The notes beneath the pieces were generated by a model. The model was given only the letters and a program-made list of their open reading frames with translations. It had not been told where the DNA came from and searched no databases. Of a stretch of 64,000 bases of DNA, positions 52,263 to 60,455 are shown piece by piece. The stretch covers positions 1 through 64,000 of the forward strand of contig JAAYCL010000011.1 of assembly GCA_012729785.1 (NCBI GenBank). Direction: 5' to 3'. Position numbers and translations under genes: made by a program. The stretch's first letter is position 1, and the number at the start of each line of letters is the position of its first letter. Source of the stretch: Chlamydiota bacterium (GTDB lineage: Bacteria; Auribacterota; Tritonobacteria; UBA1439).

Positions 52263-54247
52263 CGGGCGCCCTCCGGGATGAGCTCGTAGACGGCGGCGTC
52301 GTTCATCCCGCTCAGGTCGCCGCACGAGTAGCGCAGGCGCTCCTCGACCTCGCCGGTCGACGGATCCACGATCGCCACGTTCACCCCGCGGTCCCCGCCC
52401 CCGACCGACCTGCCATCCACGCGGATCCGGCTCCGGTCGCCGCGGCCGAGCGGCGCGCTCTCGATCTCGATCGACGCGGGCGAGACGATCCCGCTGTCGC
52501 CGACCGGGGCGCCCATGGCGAGGCGGATCCGCGCCACGCCGAAGCGGTGCACGACGATGCCGCGCGGCGCCCCCCGGACCGGCACCACCGCCGCGGCGGT
52601 GCTCCAGCCCCACCGCATCCCGCCCGCGCTGCGGGGCTTGAGGCCGAGGGAGAGGAGGAAGTCGTACGCCGCGTCGTTGCAGACGGGCATCCCCTCGTCC
52701 TTCGCCGAGACGAGCAGGAGGCGCCCCTCCGCGCGTTTCCGGAGGGCGTCGAGCGCGGCGCTCTCCTGGAACAGCAGCGGCTCGAGCCGCTCCCCCGCCC
52801 TGCGGAACCGTGCGATGCGCGGGTCGAACGACGACTGCGCGTGGAACAGGATGCGAAGCGGCGGCGCGGGCGCCGCCGCCGGCCGGTAGACGAGGAAGTC
52901 TATCCCCCTCCCCCGCCGGTACTCCGGAACCCTCCCGGGCTCCCAGTTGTTCAGGATGAACACCGGGTCGTCGCCTCGCGCCCCCTCGCCGAGGATCTTG
53001 TACAGGTACGCCTCGGTCCACTGGTAGTTCGGCGAGAGGAGCAGCCCTCCCGCGGGGATGACCTCCAGCGCCTTCGAGGTGAACTCGTCGTAGTGCCTGA
53101 CGCGGCTCAGGTCCGCGCCTGGCCAGTCCCGCGCCGCGGGGATTGCGATCAGGGCAACGGCGGCGCACGCGCAGACGGCGAGGAGCGCCCGCCCCGCGGC
53201 CCCCCGGTTCCGCGCGATCTCCGCGACGAGCGGCACGGAGCAGCCGGCGAGGACGGCCGCCGTCAGGCAGGAGGGGACGAAGTAGACCGGGGTCTCGACC
53301 GTCACGGACGGGAGCGACAGGAAGAGCTGCCCCGCCCAGAGGGCGGCGAGGGCGGCGAGGAACCTCGGGTGGAGGCGGCCAAGCCACACGGCGCCCGCCG
53401 CGGCCAGGACCGCCCCCGCGACGCCGAACTGGCTCCGCATGACGGAGAGATAGAGGCGCAGGTGCACGGTGAGTATCGTGCCCAGCGGCGCGGGGAAGTA
53501 GTTCGCCGTGTACCGTCCGCCGAGCGCGTAGCGGACGAGCCCGGCGAGGCCGTCCACACGCCCCTCGAGGTAGACGGGGTCGCCGCGCGACCAGGCGTAG
53601 ATGAGGAGGTACTGCGCGGCCCCCGCCGCGGCGATCGCCGCCATCGGGAGCAGGTCGCCCCTCCGGAGCGACGGCCGGCCCTTCCCGGGCCACGCGGCCA
53701 CGGCGAACGCCGGGAGGAACGCCAGGAGGGACGGGTGGTTGCCGAGCCCCGCGCAGAAGAACGCCCACGACAGGTACAGGAAACGGCGGCGGGGCCGGCG
53801 CAGCCACGCGGCGAGGAAGAGCAGCGCGGCGGAGAGCAGGAGGGTGTTGAGCGTGTACACCTCCGGGATGAGCGCCGACGACCAGAAGAGCGGGATCGTG
53901 CCGAGCAGCCCCGCCGAGAGGAGCCCGGCGAGCGTCCAGCCGGTGAGGAGGGAAACCAGCAAAGAGACCAGCGCGAGCGTCGCCGCGCCGCAGGCGGCGG
54001 AGATGAAGCTCACGCGCGCCGCGAGCATGCCCACGGGCAGTTGCGAGACGAGCCGGTTGATCGCCAGATACAGCGGGAACCCGGTCGGGTGCGGGAGCCC
54101 GCGGATCTTTCCGACGAACTGGAACTTCGAGCTGTCGCCGTACCCCCCGACGCACGGGAGCATCGTGCGGCCGTAGACGACGAGGAAAAGCGCCAGGACC
54201 GCCGCCGCGACCGCCAGGTTCCGCCTGGAGGGAGAAGGGACGCGCAT
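52259..54247 (-). CDS. DUF2723 membrane glycosyltransferase with C-terminal ILEI-like domain
   Basis: 662 aa. Residues 1-370 hold about ten membrane helices with the DUF2723/TMEM260 signature GGYGDSSKFQFVG and LPHPTGFPLYLAINRL, a GT-C type O-glycosyltransferase fold. Residues about 590-662 resemble the interleukin-like EMT inducer (ILEI/FAM3) domain: IESAPLGRGDRSRIRVDG, NVAIVDPSTGEVEERL. ILEI-like domains are known at the ends of some bacterial glycosyltransferases and may bind glycans. Upstream of a SPASM gene by GTGA overlap. The combination is rare. Confidence 0.82.
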   Translation of the reverse strand: MRVPSPSRRNLAVAAAVLALFLVVYGRTMLPCVGGYGDSSKFQFVGKIRGLPHPTGFPLYLAINRLVSQLPVGMLAARVSFISAACGAATLALVSLLVSLLTGWTLAGLLSAGLLGTIPLFWSSALIPEVYTLNTLLLSAALLFLAAWLRRPRRRFLYLSWAFFCAGLGNHPSLLAFLPAFAVAAWPGKGRPSLRRGDLLPMAAIAAAGAAQYLLIYAWSRGDPVYLEGRVDGLAGLVRYALGGRYTANYFPAPLGTILTVHLRLYLSVMRSQFGVAGAVLAAAGAVWLGRLHPRFLAALAALWAGQLFLSLPSVTVETPVYFVPSCLTAAVLAGCSVPLVAEIARNRGAAGRALLAVCACAAVALIAIPAARDWPGADLSRVRHYDEFTSKALEVIPAGGLLLSPNYQWTEAYLYKILGEGARGDDPVFILNNWEPGRVPEYRRGRGIDFLVYRPAAAPAPPLRILFHAQSSFDPRIARFRRAGERLEPLLFQESAALDALRKRAEGRLLLVSAKDEGMPVCNDAAYDFLLSLGLKPRSAGGMRWGWSTAAAVVPVRGAPRGIVVHRFGVARIRLAMGAPVGDSGIVSPASIEIESAPLGRGDRSRIRVDGRSVGGGDRGVNVAIVDPSTGEVEERLRYSCGDLSGMNDAAVYELIPEGAR

Positions 54248-54428
54248 TGCCGCCTCTCGAGCCCCGGCCGTACCGGGGGATCACATTCTACACGATGCCC
54301 CCCGCCGCCTCAAGCACGGGGGCGTTGCCAACGGCGGATCCGCGCGACCCCGCGGCCCGCCCGCCCTTTTCCGATTGCCGCCGAGGGCGCCCTGTACTAT
54401 CATTCAACCGGTGCGCGGAGCCCGCACG

Positions 54429-55376
54429 ATGGACCAGCCGAGATTGTCCGTGGTCATCCCCCTCCACGACGACGCAGGGATCGTCGGGGAATGCCTGGCA
54501 TCCGTGCGCGCGGTCCTCGACGCCTCCTTCCCGGGCGCCTACGAGCTCGTCTTCGTGGACGACGGCAGCGCCGACGGCACCGCGGCCGCGCTCCTCTCCC
54601 GCGCCGAAAACGATCCGCGCGTGAAACTCGTCGAGCTCGACCGCAACTACGGGCAGCACGCCGCCCTCTGCGCGGGCCTGGAGGCCTCCTCCGGCGACGT
54701 CATCGTCACGCTCGACTCCGATCTCCAGATCGGCCCCGAGGCGATCCCGCTCCTCGCCGCGAAGCTGGCCGAGGGGCACGACCTCGTGAGCGGGGTGCGC
54801 CTCGGCCGCACCGACTCGTTGTTCCTCCGTACCCTCCCGTCGCGCCTGTTCAATCTCCTCGTCGTTCATATGACCGGCGTCCGGCTCCGCGACTGGGGCT
54901 GTCCCGCGGTCGCCCTGTCGAGGCCTCTCGCGACGCAGGTCCTCCGCTACGGCGAGATGCGCCGGTTCCTCAAGCCGCTCGGCGTGATGCTCGCCCGCTC
55001 CACCGCCGAGGTCGAGCTCCGGCACCGCCCCCGCATCGGCGGGCGCTCCGGCTACTCGTTCGCCGACCTGTTCGAGCTCGCCCTCGACTTCGTCACCAAC
55101 TTCAGCCGCCGCCCGTTCCAGAAGGTCAGCCTCGCCGGGACCGCGCTCGTCGCGTTCGGCCTCGTCACGGGCGCCGCCTACACCCTGCTCCGCCTCCTCC
55201 TCGGCGTCTCGCCCGGCAACCGCGTGCAGGCGCTCGTCTTCCTCTCCCTCGTGCTGGGCCTCCAGCTCGCGGTCCTGGGCTTCCTCGGGGAGTTCATCAT
55301 CCGCATCTACCGCCGCCAGAACAATCTCCCCTTCTACACCGTCCGGGCGGTCCGCGGGGGAAAGGGGGGGACGTGA
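54429..55376 (+). CDS. DPM1/ArnC-like polyprenyl-phosphate GT2 glycosyltransferase
   Basis: 315 aa. GT-A domain with LSVVIPLHDDAGIVGECLAS, VFVDDGSADGTAAALL and VIVTLDSDLQIGPEAIPLL (DxD-type). Two C-terminal membrane helices (TALVAFGLVTGAAYTLLRLL and ALVFLSLVLGLQLAVLGFLG) match ArnC/GtrB enzymes that load sugars onto undecaprenyl phosphate for use by flippases or GT-C transferases. It could supply the DUF2723 or the ArnT-like enzyme. It overlaps the next gene by GTGA. Confidence 0.92.
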   Translation: MDQPRLSVVIPLHDDAGIVGECLASVRAVLDASFPGAYELVFVDDGSADGTAAALLSRAENDPRVKLVELDRNYGQHAALCAGLEASSGDVIVTLDSDLQIGPEAIPLLAAKLAEGHDLVSGVRLGRTDSLFLRTLPSRLFNLLVVHMTGVRLRDWGCPAVALSRPLATQVLRYGEMRRFLKPLGVMLARSTAEVELRHRPRIGGRSGYSFADLFELALDFVTNFSRRPFQKVSLAGTALVAFGLVTGAAYTLLRLLLGVSPGNRVQALVFLSLVLGLQLAVLGFLGEFIIRIYRRQNNLPFYTVRAVRGGKGGT

Positions 55377-56335
55377 TCAGGGACTACCGCCCGGGCGACG
55401 AGGAGGCCGTCGGCGCGCTGTTCGCCGCGTACCCGTACGGCGACCTGCGCCGGTACCGCCTCGTCAACCGGGAGAAGCAGGCCGCCTACCTCCGGCACAA
55501 GCTCTCCTCCTGCCTCAAGGACGGCCGGGTTTTGGTGGCGGAGGCGGGCGGCGCGGTGCGCGCCCTCGCCGCCTTCAGACCGCTGCCGTGGGATTCCTCC
55601 ATCTTCGGCATCTCGATGGGGCAGGCGCCCCTCTTCGTCCACGACGCAGGCGAGGGCGTCCGCGCGGAGATCGGACAGCTCGCCGGGGCGCTGCGGGACG
55701 CCTGCCGCGCCGGGGGCGTCGTCCACCTCAACGTCAGGGCCGACGCGGACGATCTGGCCCTGATGCAGTGCCTCGAGGGGAACGGCTTCTACCTCGCGGA
55801 CACGATCGTCACCTACATCTTCATCCCGCGCCGCCAGCAGCTCGGGCACGGCAAGTACCTGTTCAAGACGCGCCTCTACGAGCCCCGGGACCACGACGCC
55901 GTCCTCGCGGTCGCCGCCGCGGCGTACCGGAACTTCATCGGCCGCTACCACGCCGACCCGCACCTGCCGCGCGAGCTGTGCGACCGCCTCTACCAGGCCT
56001 GGGCGCGCCAGCTCCTCGACGGCGGGATCGCCGAGACGATCATCGTGGCGGAGCGGAAGGGCACGGTGGTCGGCTTCCTCGGCTACCGGCTCAAGAGGGA
56101 CATCCTCGAGGCGACCGGCGTGCGGTGCGTGGGCGGCGGGCTCGGCGGCTGCACGCCGGAAGGGTTCGGGGCGTACACCGCCATCATCGAGGAGGCGATG
56201 CGGGAGGGGATGCACCGCTACGACATGCAGGACTTCGAGACGCAGCTCAACAACGTCAACATCGTCCGCATCTACCAGAAGCTCAACTTCGAGTACGCCC
56301 GCGCCAAACACACCTTCCACGCCTGGCTCGGCTGA
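55373..56335 (+). CDS. GNAT acetyltransferase, WecD/RffC-like
   Basis: 320 aa, GTG start in a GTGA overlap. FRPLPWDSSIFGISMGQA is the segment typical of WecD-type dTDP-fucosamine N-acetyltransferases (LPWDSxFFG). A second GNAT-like half starts near residue 165 (YEPRDHDAVLAVAAAAYRN) and ends NIVRIYQKLNFEYARAKHTF, the usual CoA-side motif. The two-domain layout matches WecD relatives. Next to a WecE-type aminotransferase it suggests synthesis of TDP-4-acetamido-4,6-dideoxygalactose, an enterobacterial-common-antigen-type sugar. Confidence 0.8.
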   Translation: MIRDYRPGDEEAVGALFAAYPYGDLRRYRLVNREKQAAYLRHKLSSCLKDGRVLVAEAGGAVRALAAFRPLPWDSSIFGISMGQAPLFVHDAGEGVRAEIGQLAGALRDACRAGGVVHLNVRADADDLALMQCLEGNGFYLADTIVTYIFIPRRQQLGHGKYLFKTRLYEPRDHDAVLAVAAAAYRNFIGRYHADPHLPRELCDRLYQAWARQLLDGGIAETIIVAERKGTVVGFLGYRLKRDILEATGVRCVGGGLGGCTPEGFGAYTAIIEEAMREGMHRYDMQDFETQLNNVNIVRIYQKLNFEYARAKHTFHAWLG

Positions 56336-56356
56336 GACGGGGGCGCGCCGCCGCCG

Positions 56357-57505
56357 TCACGCCAGCACCTTCCGCACCGCCGCGATCACGTCCTCCACGT
56401 CCCCGTCGGAGAGCTTCGCCGAGAGCGGCAGCGAGATCGTCCGGTCCGACACGAACTCCGCGTTCGGGAACTCCCCGCGCCGGTACCCGTACCGCTCGCG
56501 GTAGTACCGGTGCAGGTGCACGCTCACGAAATGGATCCCGGTCCCGATATTCTCCCGGTGGAGCGCCTGCTGGACCTCGTCCCGGCTCCTGCCGAGGGCG
56601 TCGATGTCCACGAGCGGGGTGTACAAATGGCGGGCGTGGACGGTGTCCGGCTCGGGGGGGGCGGGGAGGATGAGCGGCAGGTCCCGGAACGCCTCGTCGT
56701 AGCGGCGCCAGATCTCCTCGCGGCGCCGCAGGTAGCGCTCGATGCGCGGGAGCTGGTGGATCCCCAGCGACGCCTGCAGGTCCGTCATGTTGTACTTGTA
56801 GCCGGGGTAGACCACCTCGTAGTGCTTGAAGCCGTCGTCGGTGTAGCGCCTCCAGGCGCCCTTGTTCAGTCCGTGCAGGCCGTACATCTCGATCTGCTCG
56901 GCCCAGGCCGGGTTGTTCGTGGTGACCATCCCGCCCTCGCCGGTGGTGATGTTCTTCGTCACGTAGAAGGAGAAGACGGTGAGGTCGCCGATCGAGCCGA
57001 TCTTCCTCCCCCGGTAGACCGCCTCGATGGCGTGCGCGGCGTCCTCGATGACCACGAGCCCGCGCTCCCGCGCGATCTCGAGGATCGGGTCCATCGCGCA
57101 GGGGCGCCCGGCGAAGTGCACCGGGATGACGGCGCGCGTCTTGGGGGAGAGCCGCCGCCGGATCTCCTCCGGGTCGATGTTCATCGTGCGGCGGTCGATC
57201 TCGGCGAAGACCGGGACGGCGCCGACGTGCGTGATGACGTTGACCGTGGCCGCGAAGGTCATCGGGGAGGTGATCACCTCGTCGCCGGGCCGGACCCCCG
57301 ACACGAGCATCGAGAGGTGGAGCCCCGCCGTGCAGGAGCCGAGGGCGTGCGCGTAGTTCGCCCCGGCGTACGCGCGGAACATCTCCTCGAATCTGCCGAC
57401 CCGCGGCCCCGTCGAGATCCAGCCCGACCGGAGGCACTCCACGGCCTCCGCGATCTCGGGCTCCTCGATCAGGGGGCTGCCGAACACGAGGAATGTCTTT
57501 CTCAC
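56357..57505 (-). CDS. DegT/DnrJ/EryC1 PLP-dependent sugar aminotransferase, WecE-like
   Basis: 382 aa. Motifs of the aspartate-aminotransferase fold: SGWISTGPRVGRFEEMF, the PLP region VVIEDAAHAIEAVYRG, and the Schiff-base Lys in FYVTKNITTGEGGM. Such enzymes turn TDP-4-keto-6-deoxyhexoses into 4-amino sugars (WecE, DesI, PseC types). GTG at 57505 is the only reasonable start; longer readings would enter the tRNA gene. It is convergent with the WecD-like acetyltransferase, the next step of the proposed pathway. A Pse-type role is also possible. Confidence 0.88.
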   Translation of the reverse strand: MRKTFLVFGSPLIEEPEIAEAVECLRSGWISTGPRVGRFEEMFRAYAGANYAHALGSCTAGLHLSMLVSGVRPGDEVITSPMTFAATVNVITHVGAVPVFAEIDRRTMNIDPEEIRRRLSPKTRAVIPVHFAGRPCAMDPILEIARERGLVVIEDAAHAIEAVYRGRKIGSIGDLTVFSFYVTKNITTGEGGMVTTNNPAWAEQIEMYGLHGLNKGAWRRYTDDGFKHYEVVYPGYKYNMTDLQASLGIHQLPRIERYLRRREEIWRRYDEAFRDLPLILPAPPEPDTVHARHLYTPLVDIDALGRSRDEVQQALHRENIGTGIHFVSVHLHRYYRERYGYRRGEFPNAEFVSDRTISLPLSAKLSDGDVEDVIAAVRKVLA

Positions 57506-57580
57506 GCGGATACTCGCCGGCTCATGTGCGGGGTATGTTGTCCCTAGAAACGAGCAACGAGAAACTAGAAACGGTAGTTG

Positions 57581-57656
57581 TGGTGGCGGTGGCAGGAGTC
57601 GAACCTGCGACACGCGGATTATGATTCCGCTGCTCTGCCAGCTGAGCTACACCGCC
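57581..57656 (-). tRNA. trnM: tRNA-Met(CAU)
   Basis: 76 nt including encoded CCA. Acceptor GGCGGTG pairs with CACCGCC, discriminator A, D-arm AGCTCAG...GAGC, anticodon stem GCGGA/TCCGC with loop ATCATAA (anticodon CAT), and T-arm with GGTTCGACTCC. The CATAAT context favours elongator tRNA-Met over the tRNA-Ile2 that TilS modifies, though CAU anticodons cannot be fully separated by eye. Short phrases CTAGAAAC occur twice just downstream (57544-57551, 57565-57572). Confidence 0.92.
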
Positions 57657-57670
57657 CCGTATCCACGCCC

Positions 57671-57699
57671 AGTATGCCAGCTTCGGCTTCCGTTTTCAA
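57671..57699 (-). promoter_or_regulatory. tRNA-Met promoter
   Basis: On the minus strand TTGAAA (57699-57694), 17-bp spacer, CATACT (57676-57671). Expected start about 8 nt before the tRNA 5' end. Confidence 0.7.
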
Positions 57700-57809
57700 T
57701 CGGAACGGCCGACCGGCGCCGCGTCCGCGGGACGAACGGGCGGATCGTGAACCGGACACGGCCCATGCGGCGCGCCGGGAAGCGGATGGGGGGGGCCAAA
57801 TCCCGGGGG

Positions 57810-58274
57810 TCAGCGGACGCATGCGGCGGGGAGGCCGGCGAGGGCGTCGGCGATGCGCTCGCGGTGGTGCGCCATCAGGTCCATCCGCGCGATCTCATCC
57901 CGCGCGAAGAAGCCGCTCGCGGTCGTCTCGCTGCTCGCGGCCAATTTCCCCCCCTCGACCGCGGCCTCGAAGCTGAGCGCGACGATCTGGAGGAGCTTCC
58001 CGTCGCCGTAGTCGACCGCGCGGTCCGGGCTGCTGTAGACGCCGATGAGCCGCCCCACCCGCACGCGCAGCCCCGTCTCCTCCTCCACCTCGCGCCGGCA
58101 CGACTCCGCGACCGTCTCCCCGGGATCGACGTGGCCGCCCGGGAGGCACCACTGCCCGTTGTCGGCGCGGCGCGTCAGGAGCACCTTGTGCCGCTCTGCG
58201 TCGAAGACGACGGCGTTGACGCAGAGGGCGATCCTGCCGCGCGCGCCGATCCGGGGCCCGGAGACGACCCTCAT
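57810..58274 (-). CDS. Nudix hydrolase
   Basis: 154 aa. The Nudix box is complete: GGHVDPGETVAESCRREVEE followed by ETGL (GX5EX7REUXEEXGU). The N-terminal ALCVNAVVFDAERHKVLLTR is typical of small pyrophosphohydrolases such as MutT or ADP-ribose types. The substrate cannot be named. The ATG lies one base after the stop of the DUF5666 gene, so the two are co-transcribed. Confidence 0.92.
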   Translation of the reverse strand: MRVVSGPRIGARGRIALCVNAVVFDAERHKVLLTRRADNGQWCLPGGHVDPGETVAESCRREVEEETGLRVRVGRLIGVYSSPDRAVDYGDGKLLQIVALSFEAAVEGGKLAASSETTASGFFARDEIARMDLMAHHRERIADALAGLPAACVR

Positions 58275-58275
58275 C

Positions 58276-58770
58276 TCACTCCAGCTCGACCTTCGTCGCG
58301 GTGAACTCCCGCGCGGCGCCCCAGTTCCCCTCGCACTCGACGCGCGCGCCCGCCTCGAGCTTCTCGAACGGGATCGCCGCATCGCGCCGGTCCTCGATCC
58401 GGGCCCCTTCGGGCACGCGGACCGCGACCCCGCCGACGGTGATCGTCCGCGCCGCCGCGTCCGCGGCCGAGACGGCCCCCTCGATCTTGCCGCCGGGGGA
58501 GGAGTCCCTCTCGATCTTCGTCGCCGCGAGCTCGCCGGCCGCGTTGAACGCGCCGTCGACCTCGATGCCGTCGCCCGCCTTGAGGTCCGCGAGCGGGATC
58601 CTCCGATCCTGCTCGTCCTCGATCACCGCCCCCCTGGCCAGGATCTTCACCCCGGACACCTCGATCGTCTCCGCCGCGGAGTCCACCGCCGCGATCCTCC
58701 CCCGCAGCTCGTCGCGCCCCGCCGCCGCGAGCACCGCGCACACGGCCACCGCCGCCACCGCAACTTTCAT
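58276..58770 (-). CDS. Secreted DUF5666-type protein with duplicated domain
   Basis: 164 aa. Signal peptide (MKVAVAAVAVCAVLAAAG) then two copies of a small beta domain: first LRGRIAAVDSAAETIEVSGV with DLKAGDGIEVDGAF, second IEGAVSAADAAARTITVGGV with KLEAGARVECEGNW. This is the DUF5666 pattern found in periplasmic or surface proteins of unknown function. It is co-transcribed with the Nudix gene. Confidence 0.8.
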   Translation of the reverse strand: MKVAVAAVAVCAVLAAAGRDELRGRIAAVDSAAETIEVSGVKILARGAVIEDEQDRRIPLADLKAGDGIEVDGAFNAAGELAATKIERDSSPGGKIEGAVSAADAAARTITVGGVAVRVPEGARIEDRRDAAIPFEKLEAGARVECEGNWGAAREFTATKVELE

Positions 58771-58901
58771 CGTCCCCTCCTCTCTCGATGCGGTAAGGAT
58801 ACATCGTCCGACGGTCCCGGCGCAAGCGCGTCACGCGCCTTGCCGATCGCTTTTCCATCCTCCGGCCTCGACGCGGTCGTGCCTTTCGGCGCGCACTGTG
58901 C

Positions 58902-58907
58902 TATACT
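58902..58907 (+). promoter_or_regulatory. -10 box TATACT for the two-component locus
   Basis: TATACT about 67 nt upstream of the GTG at 58974, with TGCCTT about 16 bp further upstream as a weak -35. It is divergent from the DUF5666 gene. Confidence 0.5.
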
Positions 58908-58973
58908 GACGATGGTCCCCGAAATGAAGCGTCCCCCGGGGACGGCGCGGCGGGCCGACAAAGGAGGAGGCCG

Positions 58974-60455
58974 GTGCGCGGAGCAGAAGCCGTTCGTCAT
59001 CGCGGGGGCCCGATCCCCCGCCTCGCCGCGGCGCTCTCCCGCGGATCCCCGGCGCCGCGCGCCCCGCACGGAATCCCGTTTCGTTTCGCCCCCGCCCTGT
59101 TTCTCCTCTCCGCGTCGCTCCTCCTGGCGCCGCGTTCGGCGGGGGCGCTGACGCTCCGGGTCGGGGTGTACCAGAACAGCCCCAAGGTGTTCATCGACGC
59201 CGACGGCGCGGCGCAAGGCTTCTTCGTCGACATCGTCGACGAGGTGGCGCGTCGGGAACGATGGGAGATCGACTACGTCCCGGGGACCTGGGTGGAGAAT
59301 CTCCGGCGGCTGCAGCGGGGCGAGATCGACGCGCTCGTCGACGTGGCGTACTCGGAGGAGCGGGCCGAGCAGTTCCTCTTCGGCGGGGTCTTCGTGCTGG
59401 AGTCGTGGCTCGACGTCTACTCCCGGAGGGGGATGCGCGTCGAGTCGCTGGGAGACCTCGCCGGAAAGCGGATCGCGGTGCTCGAGGGGTCGGTCCAGGA
59501 AACGTTCCTGCGCGAGGAGCTGCGGCCGAACCTCGGGATCGACTTCACCATGCGCGCCTATCCCGACTATCCGCGCTGCGTCCGATCGGTGAAGTCCGGC
59601 GAGACCGACCTGATGATCGCGACCCGGTTCTTCTCGTTCTCCCCCGAGCGCGACGAGGAGCTGGTCCCCTCGAACGTGATCTTCCGCCCGGACAACCTGT
59701 ACCTCGCCTTCCGGAAAGGGATCGGCCCCGAGCTGATCTCGACCATCGACCGCCAGATCGCCTCGATGAAGAACGATCCGCGCTCGGCCTACTACCGGGC
59801 GCTGCACCGCTGGCTGGCCCTGCATCCGGAGCCGGTGATCCCGTTCTACGTCAAGGCGGCCCTCGCGGCCGCCGCGTGCCTGCTGGCGCTGATCGGGCTC
59901 TTCAGCGTCGTCCTCCGGCGGGAGGTCGCGCGGAGGACCCGGGCGCTCAAGCGGAGCTACGAAAAGCTGAAGGAGACGCACGCGGCGCTGCGCGACAGCG
60001 AGAACAAGTACCGCATCCTCTTCGAGGGGTCGGCCGACGGCATCTTCCTGATGACGGACCGGTTCACGGACTGCAACGAGCAGGCGTGCCGGCTCTGGAA
60101 ATGCCGGCGCGAGGATATCGTCGGCCACAGCCCGGCGGAGTTCTCCCCGCCCCTCCAGCCGGACGGGCGCCCCTCCCTCTCCGCCGCCAAGGAGAGGATC
60201 GACCGCGCGCTCGCGGGCGAACCGCAGTTCTTCGAGTGGCAGCACCAGGCCCGGGACGGGACCCTGATGGACACCGAGGTCTCCTTGAAGGCCCTGACGG
60301 TCTCCAGGCAGACGTTCCTCCTGGCCACCGTGCGCGACGTCTCGGCGCGCAAGCGGGCTGAGCAGGAACTCGAGCGGTACCGACCCGCCTGGAGGAGATG
60401 GTGGAGGAGCGGACCGCCCAGCTCGCCGAGTCGAACCAACGTCTCGAAATGGTGA
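58974..60455 (+). CDS. Sensor histidine kinase, N-terminal part (frameshifted)
   Basis: GTG start with AAAGGAGGAGGCCG upstream. Signal/anchor segment, then a type-3 solute-binding domain as sensor (residues about 58-285: LRVGVYQNSPKVFIDADGAA, VSYS-like EIDALVDVAYSEERAEQFLF), a membrane helix (KAALAAAACLLALIGLFSVV), a coiled coil and a PAS domain (NKYRILFEGSADGIFLMTD). The frame is lost near 60381-60387: after EQELERYR the sequence continues as nonsense, while the +1 frame reads RLEEMVEERTAQLAESNQRL. A single missing base restores one protein of about 714 aa with the part at 60398. Sequencing error or real mutation. Confidence 0.85.
   Translation: MRGAEAVRHRGGPIPRLAAALSRGSPAPRAPHGIPFRFAPALFLLSASLLLAPRSAGALTLRVGVYQNSPKVFIDADGAAQGFFVDIVDEVARRERWEIDYVPGTWVENLRRLQRGEIDALVDVAYSEERAEQFLFGGVFVLESWLDVYSRRGMRVESLGDLAGKRIAVLEGSVQETFLREELRPNLGIDFTMRAYPDYPRCVRSVKSGETDLMIATRFFSFSPERDEELVPSNVIFRPDNLYLAFRKGIGPELISTIDRQIASMKNDPRSAYYRALHRWLALHPEPVIPFYVKAALAAAACLLALIGLFSVVLRREVARRTRALKRSYEKLKETHAALRDSENKYRILFEGSADGIFLMTDRFTDCNEQACRLWKCRREDIVGHSPAEFSPPLQPDGRPSLSAAKERIDRALAGEPQFFEWQHQARDGTLMDTEVSLKALTVSRQTFLLATVRDVSARKRAEQELERYRPAWRRWWRSGPPSSPSRTNVSKW

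Noticed and set aside
57544-57572. CTAGAAAC repeats as a CRISPR-like array
   Set aside because: Only two 8-bp copies, 21 bp apart; far too short and few for an array.
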